Shown: one piece after another, positions 39,229 to 50,854 of the stretch | How the letters are laid out: every line of letters starts with the position of its first letter | How positions within the stretch are numbered: the first letter of the stretch is position 1 | NCBI GenBank assembly: GCA_023052935.1 | Contig: CM041297.1 | Span: 46,810,417 to 46,874,416 of the forward strand | Length of the DNA: 64,000 nt | Source of the DNA: Piezodorus guildinii | Lineage: Eukaryota; Arthropoda; Insecta; Hemiptera; Pentatomidae | Direction: 5' to 3' | The notes under the pieces: generated by a model | Told to the model about the DNA's origin: nothing | Database searches by the model: none | Seen by the model: the letters and a program-made list of their open reading frames with translations, nothing else | Translations under genes and position numbers: made by a program

Positions 39229-39904
39229 TTGTTATTATTATTTTTTTAAATCTATTAAAGGTTAATTATTAAAAATAATAAACCAAATATATGAAATTAA
39301 AAAATAATGTCATGGATCTTGTCTTGTTGTTATTCCGTAAAGGCCGTGGTACAATTGAGAGAAGAAAAACGTGAAAATTCTTGAGACTGAGGTCTTCACG
39401 AACAGTTCACGAAAGTAGCGTAAGAGAGATGTAGAAACTCATTTTAAGAAATTAAACAATATTTATAATAAAAGTTAAAAAAATCATTACATGAACCTGG
39501 TGGTTGTCGCCTTAAAAAAAAAATCAGTCTTATGGAAAATACGGTAATTGAATATTCATTACAATACGTTGAAAGTATTTCAAGTGTATAATATTCACTA
39601 TCACCGACACAAATTTTCACCTACCACTTTTAACTCCGTAAGTGAGTGCGGCTTTAACTGCTCAAGCGCCCGTAAACGTTTTTGTGCCCATAATTGGCAT
39701 CCATAAATAGATGACTTGTAGGCCTATTTATACTTGAAAACTATAAAGCTATTTTTTCTTAGCCGCTAGAGTTGGCATGTTTGAATACAAAGTAATTCGA
39801 ATATACGGGCGTTCGCACAATGGGACCTGAGTTTGGCATCGGGCAAGAAGGACGGTTAAATATAACCAAGTGCAATTGTTATTCAAATTCACTAGAGGGA
39901 AAAT

Positions 39905-40252
39905 TTGAATCGATATCCAAATCAAGGGGAAACAATTTTAAACACATTCGATCGCCAAGTACCGGGCTATGCAATAAGAATTAATGACGTAAAACATGAG
40001 GTAGCCGTAGACAGTCCACGTTTCAATCGGTTAGCATCATATAATAAAGTAAATAAAATAAATATAGTAATAAATAAAAACAATGTCAGACTGCTGATAG
40101 AAGAGAAAAATTTAAAATATATTCGTCCGATTTTCACATCTATTATTAGCACTTCAAGTAATAATTCTACTGGTTTTATATCACTTTTTAAGAATCAAAA
40201 TACACAATATGTTGCAAACTCAGTACATAAAAGTATTAATACAGCTTAATTT
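39905..40252 (+). CDS. Unassigned open frame, 114 codons, no ATG start
   Basis: The frame is open after a TAG at 39893 and ends at TAA 40250. The tracked start is TTG; no in-frame ATG precedes the bulk. Residues include NRYPNQGETILNTFDRQVPG, YAIRINDVKHEVAVDSPRFN and IEEKNLKYIRPIFTSIIS. Composition (many charged residues, few homopolymers) is more protein-like than neighbouring AT frames. I do not recognise a family. It could be a gene relic captured from a mobile element or large DNA virus, but nothing proves that. Confidence 0.3.
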
Positions 40253-40623
40253 TTAATAGGTAACAGTTAATAATACCTAATATTATTTGTATATACTGTT
40301 AGTATTAACATATATATCAATTTTTCATTAGTCTCGTAATGGCCATTAGTAGTAAGAATGGTTGACTATGTGGATGAACGGGAGAAATTAGTTCAGGGTG
40401 CAAAATATCAAAATCGCATTTTGTATATGTGTAAAATAATAAAACCAGAGGGTATGGAAAAAAAAAAAAAAAAAAAAAAAAAAGGAAATCAGGGTCTATT
40501 CAAAAGAACACACAATTAAGTTTATTCTTAACTGTGTGTTCTTTTGATTGCATCCTGAACTAACCTCTCCCAAATCATTATTCTCATTAATTTCAGCAAT
40601 ATTTGTACTTTCGACAATTTCAT

Positions 40624-40873
40624 TATATTCTAGATATCACAGGTAGAAATAATTGGGAGTAAGTCGTTTAAAAAAAGTTTAATTTTGCCGACGTTTCGGC
40701 TCAAGCATGTAAGACATCATCAGGGCATGAGTGAGGTTATGCTTGATAATTATGGGCTTATGCTAGAGCCGAAACGTCGGCAAAATTAAATTATTCTTAA
40801 ACGACTGACACCCGATTATTTCTACATATGATTATTTCGGCAGCCGACTATACTTCCTCAATATATTCTAGAT
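40624..40873. mobile_element. Hammerhead-bearing inverted-repeat element with 12-bp TSD
   Basis: The direct repeats TATATTCTAGAT (40624-40635 and 40862-40873) flank it. Both arms carry GAAACGTCGGC in opposite orientation (40682-40735 minus, 40767-40800 plus), and the right end has the longer TIR with AGCCGACTATACTTCC. In the minus copy stem II is weakened (GTCTT opposite GAGCC), so ribozyme folding is doubtful. Confidence 0.8.
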
Positions 40874-41142
40874 AAGATCAGATGTGTCAAAGGTAACTGA
40901 AGTATGAAACGCACAATTTCTGTTTGAATTTTATGTAAATAGCGTGTAAAAATTGCATCAATCGTAGTTTCATATTTTGTAGTAATATATTTACGATCAT
41001 TGGACATCGTTAAACCAAATTTTTCATTCGAAAATTCAATTAACGGTAAATTTTTATCACCTGCAATATTGAGATTGAATTTTAAAATATCATAATAACT
41101 TTGGACAGCCTTCTTTATATTAACACAAATATACGACCTATT
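40874..41142 (-). pseudogene. Unassigned minus-strand coding-like stretch, about 88 codons
   Basis: It is open after a TAA near 41148 and contains ICVNIKKAVQSYYDILKFNL, NIAGDKNLPLIEFSNEKF, DRKYITTKYETTIDAIFTRY and LHKIQTEIVRFILQ. The hammerhead element at 40636-40861 is inserted at its downstream end. Beyond it a related-looking frame (EIVESTNIAEINENNDLGEV) continues in a different phase. No family recognised. Confidence 0.3.
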
Positions 41143-41219
41143 GGTTTAATATCGATATTTTATCACAATTGGATGATGATAAAACAATCAAATTCAAATT
41201 AAATATGAATATAATGATC

Positions 41220-41450
41220 ATAAACTATACTTCAACGATATGCCGAAACGTACTTCAATGGAGGTATTCTATTTGGGACTTTAATTAGACGAATGACTGA
41301 CATGGACACACAAATAGGATCTAAGGTAAAATAACTAAACAAACAATTTGGGCTATTATCAAGGTTATTAGATGATAAACAATCAAAACTATCCTTAAAT
41401 ACTTATGAAACCCTTAGTGAATTCTGTCATTCCAGCCCTAAATGTTACGA
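41220..41450 (+). pseudogene. jockey-type RT relic with many stops
   Basis: Pieces such as DMPKRTSMEVFYLGL, LTWTHK and, in another frame, LNKQFGLLSRLLDDKQSKLS match the KYLG-LD-RLTW-HI to LL-SKLSL block of jockey-clade reverse transcriptases. Several stops and frame changes are present. Confidence 0.5.
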
Positions 41451-41495
41451 AACATCGTGGGTGCACCATATTATTTGACTAATGAATTAATCCAG

Positions 41496-41740
41496 TGGTT
41501 TTCAACAAAAAAAAGGTTTCGCGAACCCTTTCGTGCTTTCATTATAATGACAAGGATCCTCTAAATGCTAAATATTAGATACATATTTAGATTTTAAGGG
41601 TATTGCGTACATTTCATGCGAAATATCACTACCGAATCTCAGTAATGAGAAATGTTCAAGTAGAGAATATAGAAATGAAGAAAAATAACCAGGCTCTAGG
41701 AGATGGATTCAATCTGCAAACATTGAATAACTAAAAATCA
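41496..41740. mobile_element. hAT-like non-autonomous element, truncated
   Basis: It begins CAGTGGTTTTCAAC, the hAT-type end, and shares CTAAATATTAGATA and TTCATGCGAAAT with the element at 9505-10639. The second terminus is not visible. Confidence 0.6.
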
Positions 41741-42275
41741 ATGTTGAACCCGACAGATGGCTCTAGGTTTTTCTCCTCGGTTAAACCGTCCCTTGGAGGG
41801 GGCGTAAAATGGTGGTCCCGAGTTTGCGCAATGTCTGGTACTCGTTATACGTTTCTATCAATAAAAAAAAAAAAAAAACCTGTACCTCTACAACCCTTGG
41901 GCTCAGTACATATAGATATTCCTACTGTTTCTAGGCCGACGGCCCGTGCAATGAGGTGATCAGGCATTGATCACGCTCAGCCGCCAGGTTCCAATTTTTG
42001 GTACCCACTTAATAGAGGCTGGGTCTGCCCTAGGAGGATTTCCATACCCTAGGTCCCCCCTCTCCCTGCCCCGCGGATGAATTAACAGAATAAATAATAT
42101 TCTGCCACAGCCGGCATTCGAACCCAGGACTCGGAGAACAGTAGTCTAGTGCTCTATCCACTAGACCACGTTGCTCCCTAATTAAACATAAATAGGCAAA
42201 ATTTAGGACTCCCATTGTAGCATCGTCCGATTATCGCAGTAGCATAAAAAAAAATACATTAAGTGAATAAAAATT
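41741..42275 (+). mobile_element. SINE family 2 copy split by a SINE family 1 insertion
   Basis: The left part (GGCTCTAGG, CGTCCCTTGGAGGG, GGTGGTCCCGAGTTTGCGCA) and the right part from 42180 (TAGGCAAAATTTAGGACTCC, TGTAGCATCGTCCGATTA) are consecutive in intact family-2 copies. A reverse family-1 SINE fills 41866-42179. Confidence 0.7.
41866..42179 (-). mobile_element. SINE family 1, nested in SINE family 2
   Basis: A-run, CCTGTACCTCTACAACCC, GCCGACGGCCCGTGCAATGA, GGGTCTGCCCTAGGAGGA and a well-preserved tRNA-like head (GGCATTCGAACCCAGGAC, CTCTATCCACTAGACCACG). Insertion into family 2 makes this copy the younger of the two. Confidence 0.85.
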
Positions 42276-43451
42276 AAGCTTTAAAAAACAAGACATGTTT
42301 TTATTCAAATATTCATAAAGAAAACATACATTGCTCAATATCTTCTATTATACAATTTCCTCGACATACTTACAACATTAACCCATCGGTCCTAAACACT
42401 TAAATATACCACCATTATTTAACATGTATACCAACCATCCCAACGGCTTTTAAGGTGGTGGTTTAAAGCTTTTCTTATATAACCGTCCGGGTGAGATTTT
42501 TTTTTCCTTATTACAAATATTTTTTTAGCAAACGTGTTTGTTAATATTTGATATCCTCAAAAATAGAAAAATCTATGTAGTAGTCTGTTGAATGTCTCGT
42601 TCAATAATACACAAGTGTCAGTGGACTTCAGGAAAACAGAGAACGTTATATCCTCACACCGAGGTTTTGGAGTCGGGGGTGGTTGTTCTGTCTCTATATC
42701 ACTATTATTTAGTCACCGGAAATAATTCCTTTAGTCCATGACATTAATAAATTATCATTTCGTCAAATAATTAAAATTTATAATAATATTTCGCAGGTAA
42801 TAATAATAAGAGGATATTATAAAGAACAACCAAAACACAAATGATGACTCCAAAATGTTGTTGGGAGAAAAAGTTTTTACTGTTTTCCTTTAATCCATCG
42901 ATACTTCGTTAGATAGTTATTATATAATATAATAATTGATATGTTTTGCAAATACATCTAATTTTAATCACTGATTATGTCAATAAACTTTCTGGAAGCT
43001 TTAAATTATGTGTGCGACAATTGATAGCCCTTTAGTGTAAGAAGCATCTGTTCAAGAATATGGGTTTAAAATATTGTAAAATACATTCTTAAATGTTTAC
43101 AAACTGAAGTCATTCAATATCCCTAGAAATATCGGAAGCTTTTACAAAAACTAGAATGAGAGAAGGAAGTGAATATGATATTGAGCACAAAATACAAATT
43201 TTAGAAGTCCTTGATACTAGCTGTGCAGTTTACATGAGATACCCTGCTGATTCACTACGAATAGTGGAGCCAAGATCTCTGAATCAGCAAGAGAAAAGCC
43301 ACGTACGGATAATACTAACCTTAATGTAACCTTGACAGGTACCCAATGAAGTAAATGATATAATTGAAAACTATATAATATTATTATATAAATATGTATT
43401 TGAAAATAAATAAAAATATTTTCAGTCTCCATTATCACCGTGGTTTTTTTT

Positions 43452-43640
43452 ATAAAACTATTATTCTTCCGACGGTTCTATATTGATGTGAAACGAGGTA
43501 TAAAATTTTGAAGAATGAACAACGACTTAAGGTTTTCAAGAATAAGATACTGCGTAAAATATTGAAGAAATGAGATCACTGGGAAATTAAGAATGTTACA
43601 CAACTTGGAAAAAGCGGAGCTTATATCCTGTGAGTGTATG
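43452..43640 (+). pseudogene. LINE fragment, same family as 31765-33086
   Basis: Reads [10 protein letters not shown], a stop, CET, then LKNEQRLKVFKNKILRKI, colinear with [14 protein letters not shown] and [18 protein letters not shown] in the longer copy. Confidence 0.7.
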
Positions 43641-43814
43641 TATGTGTATATATATATATATATATTCCACCTAATACCATGAAAGTCCTTAAAAAGCGAA
43701 TGTAAATTACCTATCCAAAAGGTACGATGTTCATATTTAATTTTGTTCCGAAGCATACTAAAACTTTTCCTTTCATAACGTAAAAAAAGAAATATGAAAA
43801 GTTATTAATATATT

Positions 43815-44390
43815 ATTTAGAAGAAGAAGAAAAAACTTTATTCTGGCACTAAGTCCCCTAAGAATAACATGAAATTGAATATAGGAAAATATTCACATCT
43901 GGCCAAGACACAAAATTAATGAGGAAAAAAAGAAAATAGATTTAACAGATGTAAAAATAAAATAAATAAATAAAAATAATGATAAGAAATGAATACATTT
44001 GGTGACAATATAATTAACTAATATTTAACGCTGTTGATAAAACTAAAAGAAAATGCACAAAAAAAAAAAAAGAAAAAAGAACAACAAATGTACACTTATT
44101 TCAACTTACGTAAACACTTGTAAAAAACTAAAAGTATTGACTATCATCTAACAGTACAATTATTATTGTCAGCTAGCGTCATTATGGGAAGTGAGAAGAT
44201 ACTGGAACAAAAGGTATTTGAAAGTAGAGAGAGAGGTTGCTCGACGAATGTTTGTTGGGAGAAAATTCCAAAAACTGGTGGAGCGGGCTAGAAAGGAACG
44301 AACGTTCATGTGTTTTAGTTCTTTGTATTTAAAGAATTCTAGATTTCTATTCAAAAATAATTACATTCGTTCATAAAGAATACTTCCTAA
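43815..44390 (-). pseudogene. CR1/jockey-like LINE 3' end
   Basis: The minus frame has RSFLARSTSFWNFLPTNIRR and ATSLSTFKYLLFQYL, the usual C-terminus of this LINE group. It is followed by a 3' UTR ending GGGGACTTAGTGCCAGAATA and a TTCTTC tail. It is the same 3' design as the copies at 8127 and 54571. Confidence 0.7.
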
Positions 44391-44870
44391 ATTGAATATA
44401 GCACCTATCATCGTCCAAATCATCGTCTTAATTTCAAGATGCATCCGACTAACAGTAACTTTTTTTTTTAATTACAGTTGGACTAAATGATTCTATTAAT
44501 AATGTACTAACGATTTAGTGTTCGCGATTTAAATAAATTATTAGAGATAACCCGAGATAGTATATGCTATATGCAGACTCTAAAAAACGGCTACAATCCT
44601 CCAAACATGGTACGCTTAGATTTACTAAAATTTAGAAATAGAATAAAGTAATAACTTCCTCTCAAATAGCACAAGAAATTCAATGAATGTGTGCAATGTG
44701 AGAGTTATTTTTGTAACAAGCTAAGGCATACCAAATATATTTAATTAAGGTTATTTAAAATAATTTTCCAAGTACATCTAAATGACAATATTTAAGAACC
44801 ACTGATTATGGTTAAATATCATTTTGACAACGCTTGAAAGGGAGTATTGCCATACCGTAAGATTTTATAA

Positions 44871-45118
44871 ACCAAAAACCTGTACATCTGCAACCCACTA
44901 GGGGTCTTGAATTCAGTACATATAAAGTTTTCCAGGTTAGGTTTTTTCCCCACAATATTTAGGAATTAACTTTATAGAGGCTAGTTGCGACCAAGGAAGG
45001 CCTCTCCAACCCAGGGCTGGAATTACAGAATAAATAATTACTCTGTCAGCACGGTGTTCGGATCCGAGGACCGAAGAATAGTAATCTAGTGCTCTATGCA
45101 CTAGATCAGGACGCTTCC
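44871..45118 (-). mobile_element. SINE family 1, shortened
   Basis: CCTGTACATCTGCAACCCAC at the tail side and GTGTTCGGATCCGAGGAC with CTCTATGCACTAGATCAGG at the tRNA side. The central body is deleted relative to the 1603 copy. Confidence 0.75.
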
Positions 45119-45514
45119 TAGAATACACCTAAACCTATTCCTAAAATTGATAAGATTACAATTTTGAAACATTTTGTAATGTAGTGAGAACTAGGAGACA
45201 TCTGCTTTTAGAAAACTTAAACCAGATGTCTTCTCCAGATTATAATTCTGGAAACTTCCAGTGAGAGATATCAGTGAATTTATCGACAGACATAAATCTT
45301 GGAATTGACGGGGAAAAAAAATAAATACGTTCAGGACCTCATGAGCAATTTAGATTCAGAATGTAAAAATCGGATTAAACAGGTTTCTGATGAGACCATA
45401 GTTTTGCATGGTACTATAGGGAATGCAGAAATATGAAGAGTTCAGTTTTTATAACTTCCTTTATAGATCATTTCACATAGTTTTTAATAATCTGAATTAA
45501 CATAGTATTTATGA

Positions 45515-45682
45515 CTTGGACCTCTACAAACCATGAAGGGTCTTGGGCTCAGTAAATATATAGATTCGTACTGTTTATATGTCAACGGCCGTGCAATGAG
45601 GTGATTATACAGAGATGACGCACTATCGCCAGGTTTTCCCTCTTTTTCGACTAATACTGTACCCACAGGACCACGCAATTTT
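45515..45682 (-). mobile_element. SINE family 1, internally deleted
   Basis: It carries ACCATGAAGGGTCTTGGGCT, AACGGCCGTGCAATGAGGTG and CGCCAGGTTTTCCC, then jumps to a remnant of the head (GGACCACGCAA). Confidence 0.7.
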
Positions 45683-45899
45683 ATATTATATATTTTAAAA
45701 ATACCTCTATACCACATAACCGGTGTTTGGGCGAAAGGGCTCATTTTTATGAAAATTTTAGGTTTTTATGTCTTCAAATAAATAATATTTTGTTTAAGTT
45801 TGTATTTTACTATAAAGAATAACCCCTTATGAGAAAAAATATTGATACAGATATATTTAGACGGGATTTAAGATGACCTTTTAAAATTAAAAAAAAAAA

Positions 45900-45990
45900 G
45901 TCTTTTTCAAGCTTATGAGCTTGAGCCGAAACGTCGGCAAAATAAAATATTTATAAAAAGACTGACTCCTGATTATTCCACCTATGATAT
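45900..45990 (+). repeat. Fragment of hammerhead-bearing element
   Basis: It holds GAGCTTGAGCCGAAACGTCG, GCAAAATAAAAT and ACTGACTCCTGATTATTCCA. The CTGATGA half of the ribozyme is absent, so this copy cannot fold as a hammerhead. Confidence 0.7.
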
Positions 45991-46054
45991 ACTAACAAGT
46001 TTTTCTCTAAAAAGGGATCATAAATCCATTTTTACTTCATTACAACCATATTAC

Positions 46055-46872
46055 CTATACATGAAATATATACTAAGGGAAAGTATTGTCATCGTGAAAA
46101 TTTTCCAGTTTTTAACGGAAATACACGTTTTAGCGTCCTCTGAGTTATAATTAAGTCCCGCAAGAAGGTCTGTGTTTGTGTGTGTGTCCGTGTGGTGAGT
46201 CTAAAACGAAAATGAAATGTTGTACAAAACTGAAATTTCATATTCAAAACAACTATACGCCCGAGATGTTACAGCAACTTTTTCACAAAAATCGGCTCTA
46301 ACGATTTTGATTAAACTCTTCATATCGATGAAAAATTTAATGGGCTTTAGAATCATGTAGGTTTCATTCTGATAGAGATAATGTAACAGGGCCTTAATGC
46401 CGATATTTAACATTTTCTTCCTTTATAGTTTCTTTAATTTTATAGTTTCAGAAGAATTACCCACATCGTCTTATTAGCTTTGATGAAAAGCGGTTAAATA
46501 CAAAATTTGAACGAATTTGATAGCCGAATAAAGGGTAAAAGAACGAAAATATTTTTTGGCTTTTTGAACATACAGCAACATAGATTCATAATATACCGTG
46601 GGAAATCTGAATATTTTAGAAAAAATATTATCTTATATACTAACTTGTTAAAGGGAATGTAATGTAACAAATAGGGCATACAACTATTACTGATAACTAA
46701 TTATACGTAAACATTTGATAATGATATAATATTTAATCTGATTCATTAGTTTCTAACGAAACTGAATAAACCTTTTGTTTAAATTAGCTTTAAAATGTTT
46801 AAATTTAATAGTACTTAAATTGATTTCAACAGTCGAGGTAAGTTAAAGTCGTGTGTTGCACGCACCAGATTT
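46055..46872 (+). repeat. E1 element, plus copy
   Basis: Head ACTAAGGGAAAGTATTGTCA, middle ACAACTATACGCCCGAGATG, tail TCGAGGTAAGTTAAAGTCGT then GTGTTGCACGCACCAGA. A section before AATCGGCTC is deleted. Confidence 0.75.
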
Positions 46873-47356
46873 AAAAAAAAAAGTGAAATCTAAGATACAT
46901 TTTTTGTTTTAATGATATAGTGATATCAGTATATATCTCAAAACCTGACAAAATATTTACATTTTAAATGGCTTACTTCAAAAAAGCATTTATCTTAATT
47001 ATTTTTTTTTTCAACCTTTACATTTACACAGAATCTAGTTTAAGGTAATAAACATTTCAATAAATTTAACGCATGTGAATAGCTCCTATTATTCCAATAT
47101 AGGTGTGTCTATGAGACTGTTTACAGTACTAAGTTTAGTATATGCAAACATCACAGGGTCAAATATCTTGACTTCCCAATACAAACTGGCGCCCAAACGT
47201 ACTGGCATACACATTTGATCATGGAATAGTTATAATAAAATAAATAAATATAAAAGCATTGATAATAATATAAATTTTAAATGACAAAATTATTGTGACT
47301 TTTTTTAAAAGAGAAAATAAACAAGAAGAAGATTTCAAGTTTTGTAAATTGACGTC

Positions 47357-47360
<4 letters not shown>

Positions 47361-47409
<49 letters not shown>
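47361..47409. repeat. Long A homopolymer
   Basis: About 50 consecutive A. It could be an old retroposon tail, but no retroposon body is recognised immediately next to it. The length is likely to be unreliable in an assembly. Confidence 0.8.
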
Positions 47410-47412
<3 letters not shown>

Positions 47413-47937
47413 TTACAAATTTGACTCCTTATGACTATCCTCATAAGTAATAATGCTTAGAAAAGAAAAATATACCAGAGAGCTGTTTTAAATTTAAGAT
47501 TTCAGAGCAATAATATCAATTGGTACAATTTAAATCATTGAGTTACTGTATTTAAGAATTTATCATGCACCACAATTTTATATGTAATAAAAACATTGAA
47601 ATATACCATAAAAAAAAACGACAATATGCATTAGAATATGCAACTAGACCATGAAAATAAAAATTATAAAATATTTAACTACAAATACGTACAAGGAACA
47701 AAAGATTTTAATTTCACAATAAATCAATGTTCTATTAATTACGGTTATGATTTTTATTATATTTCTAAAGTTTTTCTTTCTTGATTATTTTCAATAATGA
47801 TTATAACCATTATAATCGCTTAAGAAGAAACCGATTTATTCCCTCTCTTTACTCATCCCCAAAATCTAAGGTTCCTAATTCAAGTATAGAATTTTAAAAA
47901 TACTTTTTTGTCACTAATACGTCTTTTTCTTTTTCTA

Positions 47938-48175
47938 TTTTCACTTACTTATATATGTAATATATAGTAAGGAAAAGTATTGCGATTGTGAAAATTTTCA
48001 AATTTCATTCTTCAATGGAAATACACGTTTTAGAGTCCCTTGAGTCCAAATAACCAAGTCTTGGGAAAAGGTGTAAGGTTCTGAATGTGGTAAGTCTACC
48101 TCGAAAACAATAAGTATTATAAAACGTATTATTAAAAAAAAAAAAGTATTTTTTACGCCACGAATAAATCCAGTT
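47938..48175 (+). repeat. E1 head fragment, plus
   Basis: TTTTCACTTACTTATATATG, AAAAGTATTGCGATTGTGAA, CGTTTTAGAGTCCCTTGAGT. Truncated after about 240 bp, before an unrelated (TA)n tract. Confidence 0.7.
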
Positions 48176-48245
48176 ATGCAGAATATGAGCATTTTAGCTT
48201 GTACTTACGAAATAATCAAGTTTTGATAAAATTTATACTTAAATT

Positions 48246-48248
<3 letters not shown>

Positions 48249-48297
<49 letters not shown>
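48249..48297. repeat. (TA)n microsatellite
   Basis: About 24 TA units. A second run of about 20 units lies at 49759-49798. Confidence 0.9.
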
Positions 48298-48300
<3 letters not shown>

Positions 48301-48940
48301 GTAAATCATAGCATAAAAATTCAACGAAAGGTTTAGAACGACTTGTTTTGAAAGAAATAATCTCATATATTAAAAAAAAAAAATGCTTTCGCATACCAAT
48401 CCTAGCTTGAATTAAACCTAACCTACAGCAGAATTAGTTATTTGCAGGACTAAAATGTTATAACGGTGTCTGTCAAGTCTTAGGATGATGGATCATGGTA
48501 CCAGGATTTGACAGTTTCAAATTTAGAACTTGATTTAACGATAACTTACCCTAAATTTTAGTTATGAATTATATATATAGAATTTACCATTTATTTATTT
48601 ATTATATTATCCTAAATTTGCTGGATATTCGTTAATACTAACAGATACAATTTTATAACATCTTTGTCACATTTTAGATTAAATTGTTTCATATGTAAAT
48701 CATAAATGAGTCGAAAGTAATTATGTACATGGTTTTGCTTTCTTTAAGATGTTGAGCGATGTAATAGTGTGTTAACATTCAAAACAATGTTTAAAAACCC
48801 TGTTAATATTGGAAATGCTGAAACTTCTCTGGTTAAAAATATCCAAAAAGTAATGTTGGATGATTTACTTTGAAAGAGTCAAACATCCTTAATTTTAGAG
48901 GCAACTAGAAAATAACTGCGGGTTTATGCTTTACACGGCT

Positions 48941-49075
48941 TAGTAATACCCTGATGATGGTCAACAAGTTTGAGCCGAAACGTCGGCAAAATTAAAAAAA
49001 AAAAAAAAAAATACTGACTCCAGATTATTTCTACGTACGATAATTTTAACAGTCGATTGTACATCCTCAATATAG
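48941..49075 (+). ncRNA. Hammerhead-like motif in a half-element, plus strand
   Basis: Plus-strand order: CTGATGA at 48951, stem GGTC...GAGCC partly mismatched, GAAA, CGTC, GGCA. It is followed by the element's TIR (CAGATTATTTCTACGTACGA, CAGTCGATTGTACATCCTC). Helix I is reduced to part of ATACC with GGCA, so activity is less likely than for 34082-34136. Confidence 0.45.
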
Positions 49076-49123
49076 TTTATCAAAAAAAGCACATTAGTTT
49101 TTAATCAACTATAAGATATATGA

Positions 49124-49414
49124 TTGATAGGGCGACTCACTAACCCAAGATCCTACAGAAGCCCACCTCTTGAGCCTGCGATGACCCCTGAAGAAGAGGC
49201 AGGAAGATGTCTCTTGCCTCCGGCAGTTATAGACGACACTATACCCCCTCATGGCCAAATCTTCCACACCGAAGACATCGGATCGTGCACAGAACTACCC
49301 CGACATGAACACGAAACGTACACTGCGCCTGTCGGACACTTACTGAGCGGTCGAGCTAGGTCCCCTACTCTAACCCCTCTACTGCTCGTCATTAGCAATC
49401 AACACCAAACCTAA
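49124..49414 (+). other. GC-richer block with an unassigned 96-codon frame
   Basis: The block stands out from its AT-rich surroundings. The frame includes TNPRSYRSPPLEPAMTPEEE, GRCLLPPAVIDDTIPPHGQI and APVGHLLSGRARSPTLTP. It is Pro-rich with no recognisable domain. It may be a gag-like or UTR piece of an unseen retroelement (inference). Confidence 0.25.
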
Positions 49415-49544
49415 TTATTTCCGATTTTATATTCCATGATATTAATAGCTAATGGTCATAATTAAGCCACGGATTCATATGAAACATCGAAATATTACAT
49501 ATAATGTAAACTTAAATTAAAGGCAAGTAATTTGTGAAAAAAAA

Positions 49545-49756
49545 AATCGGGTGCGCGGAAAAGAAAGGTGATTATTTCTAACAATAGAAATTATTAGCTA
49601 CAACAACAATTGTGTTAGTTTTATCCGCTTTTGATCACTTTTCATTACCGTATAAAACTTTAGATATAATCTAAAAAAAATTCTCAAATCTTTAGCTTTC
49701 GAACGATATATTATACATCTATATCACTGTCCTTATGCTCAAACAAAAAAAAAAAA

Positions 49757-49800
<44 letters not shown>

Positions 49801-50460
49801 CATACAAATTATTTTTGCCATTTTCTCCTTTTGTAGGTTAGCAATTTCGTATAACTTATTATGAATGAATGAAATGTTTATTAACAATATATATGTCTAT
49901 GTAATAATGTATATGTATATATGTAAAAAAACAGAGTATTGACAATACATACAAGTTTGGTTTCAAGTCGGGCTGGGCTCTTATGCACTTTACATAGGAG
50001 TACAAATAATTATAATTTAAATTAATCTACTAAAGTACAGTACGAGAGGGAAAACAATTAAAAAATGAAAAAATAAAAGAAGAAAAATAATAAGAAATGC
50101 AAACATAGTTAATTTAAATAACAAAATGTTTTAGGGTTCCATGTTTCTGAGCTTCATAAGTTAAATCGACTATACAATAACTAACAATTTCCCTTATTTG
50201 GTCATACTTACTATTTGCACATGAATTTAAAAAATCTATTGTTAATTTCAACTTATATATTTATTCGACTTTTATCATCGTGATATGGTTATTTTTTAGG
50301 AATTTACAGAATTATAATAAACAAAAATTAGGCATTTAAGCCTTGTCAGAATGAAAACCGTTAAAAAGATGCAATATATTTGGCATAAAGTGGCTCTTAT
50401 GGTACCGATTTCGTGGATAACGTTGCTGTATCATCTCAGACATACAGGCTTCTAAAAAAT
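49545..50460 (-). repeat. E1 element, minus copy split by a LINE end
   Basis: The tail side at 49550 (GGGTGCGCGG) and middle pieces at 49640-49750 and 50250-50460 are colinear with other E1 copies in reverse. The interruption at 49858-50225 is a LINE 3' end. Confidence 0.6.
49858..50225 (-). mobile_element. LINE 3' end (CR1-like) nested in E1
   Basis: Minus strand: a coding end NSKYDQIREIVSYCIVDLTY, a 3' UTR with GTGCATAAGAGCCCAGCCCG, then AATAAACATTTCATTCATTC as terminal repeat. The AACTTAT sequence on both sides is a candidate short target duplication. Confidence 0.55.
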
Positions 50461-50854
50461 GAAATAAAGCTTACAGTTTGTAACAAGTTTTAAATTTTCC
50501 CGCTCTGTTTCCGTCCGCCCGGTGTCTTGAAGTTTAAACTTAATCCTATACTAAGTATTTTAGTATCTATGCTATTACTGAACAGATTTTGCTTCTAGAT
50601 AGTTAGAAATTCAATTATCATTAAAATGAGTACTTTCAAGTTTTTGAGTTATTCCAAAACCAACTTAATTGTTAGAAAAAAAAAAAAAAAAAAAAAACTT
50701 CCAACACTTAGAGGACGAATTTTCCCAAACCCAGCCTTATTGCACATCTAGACGGTATGACGTACCTTCAACTTCACAACCATACTCGTTTTTGAAAAAC
50801 TGCGATGACCCGAAAATAGAGTGAAATGGGACTTTCTTTTATAAATATAGATAG

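Noticed and set aside
48249..48297. Origin or regulatory site in the TA tract
   Set aside because: A plain dinucleotide microsatellite, as also at 49759-49798 and 54553-54605.
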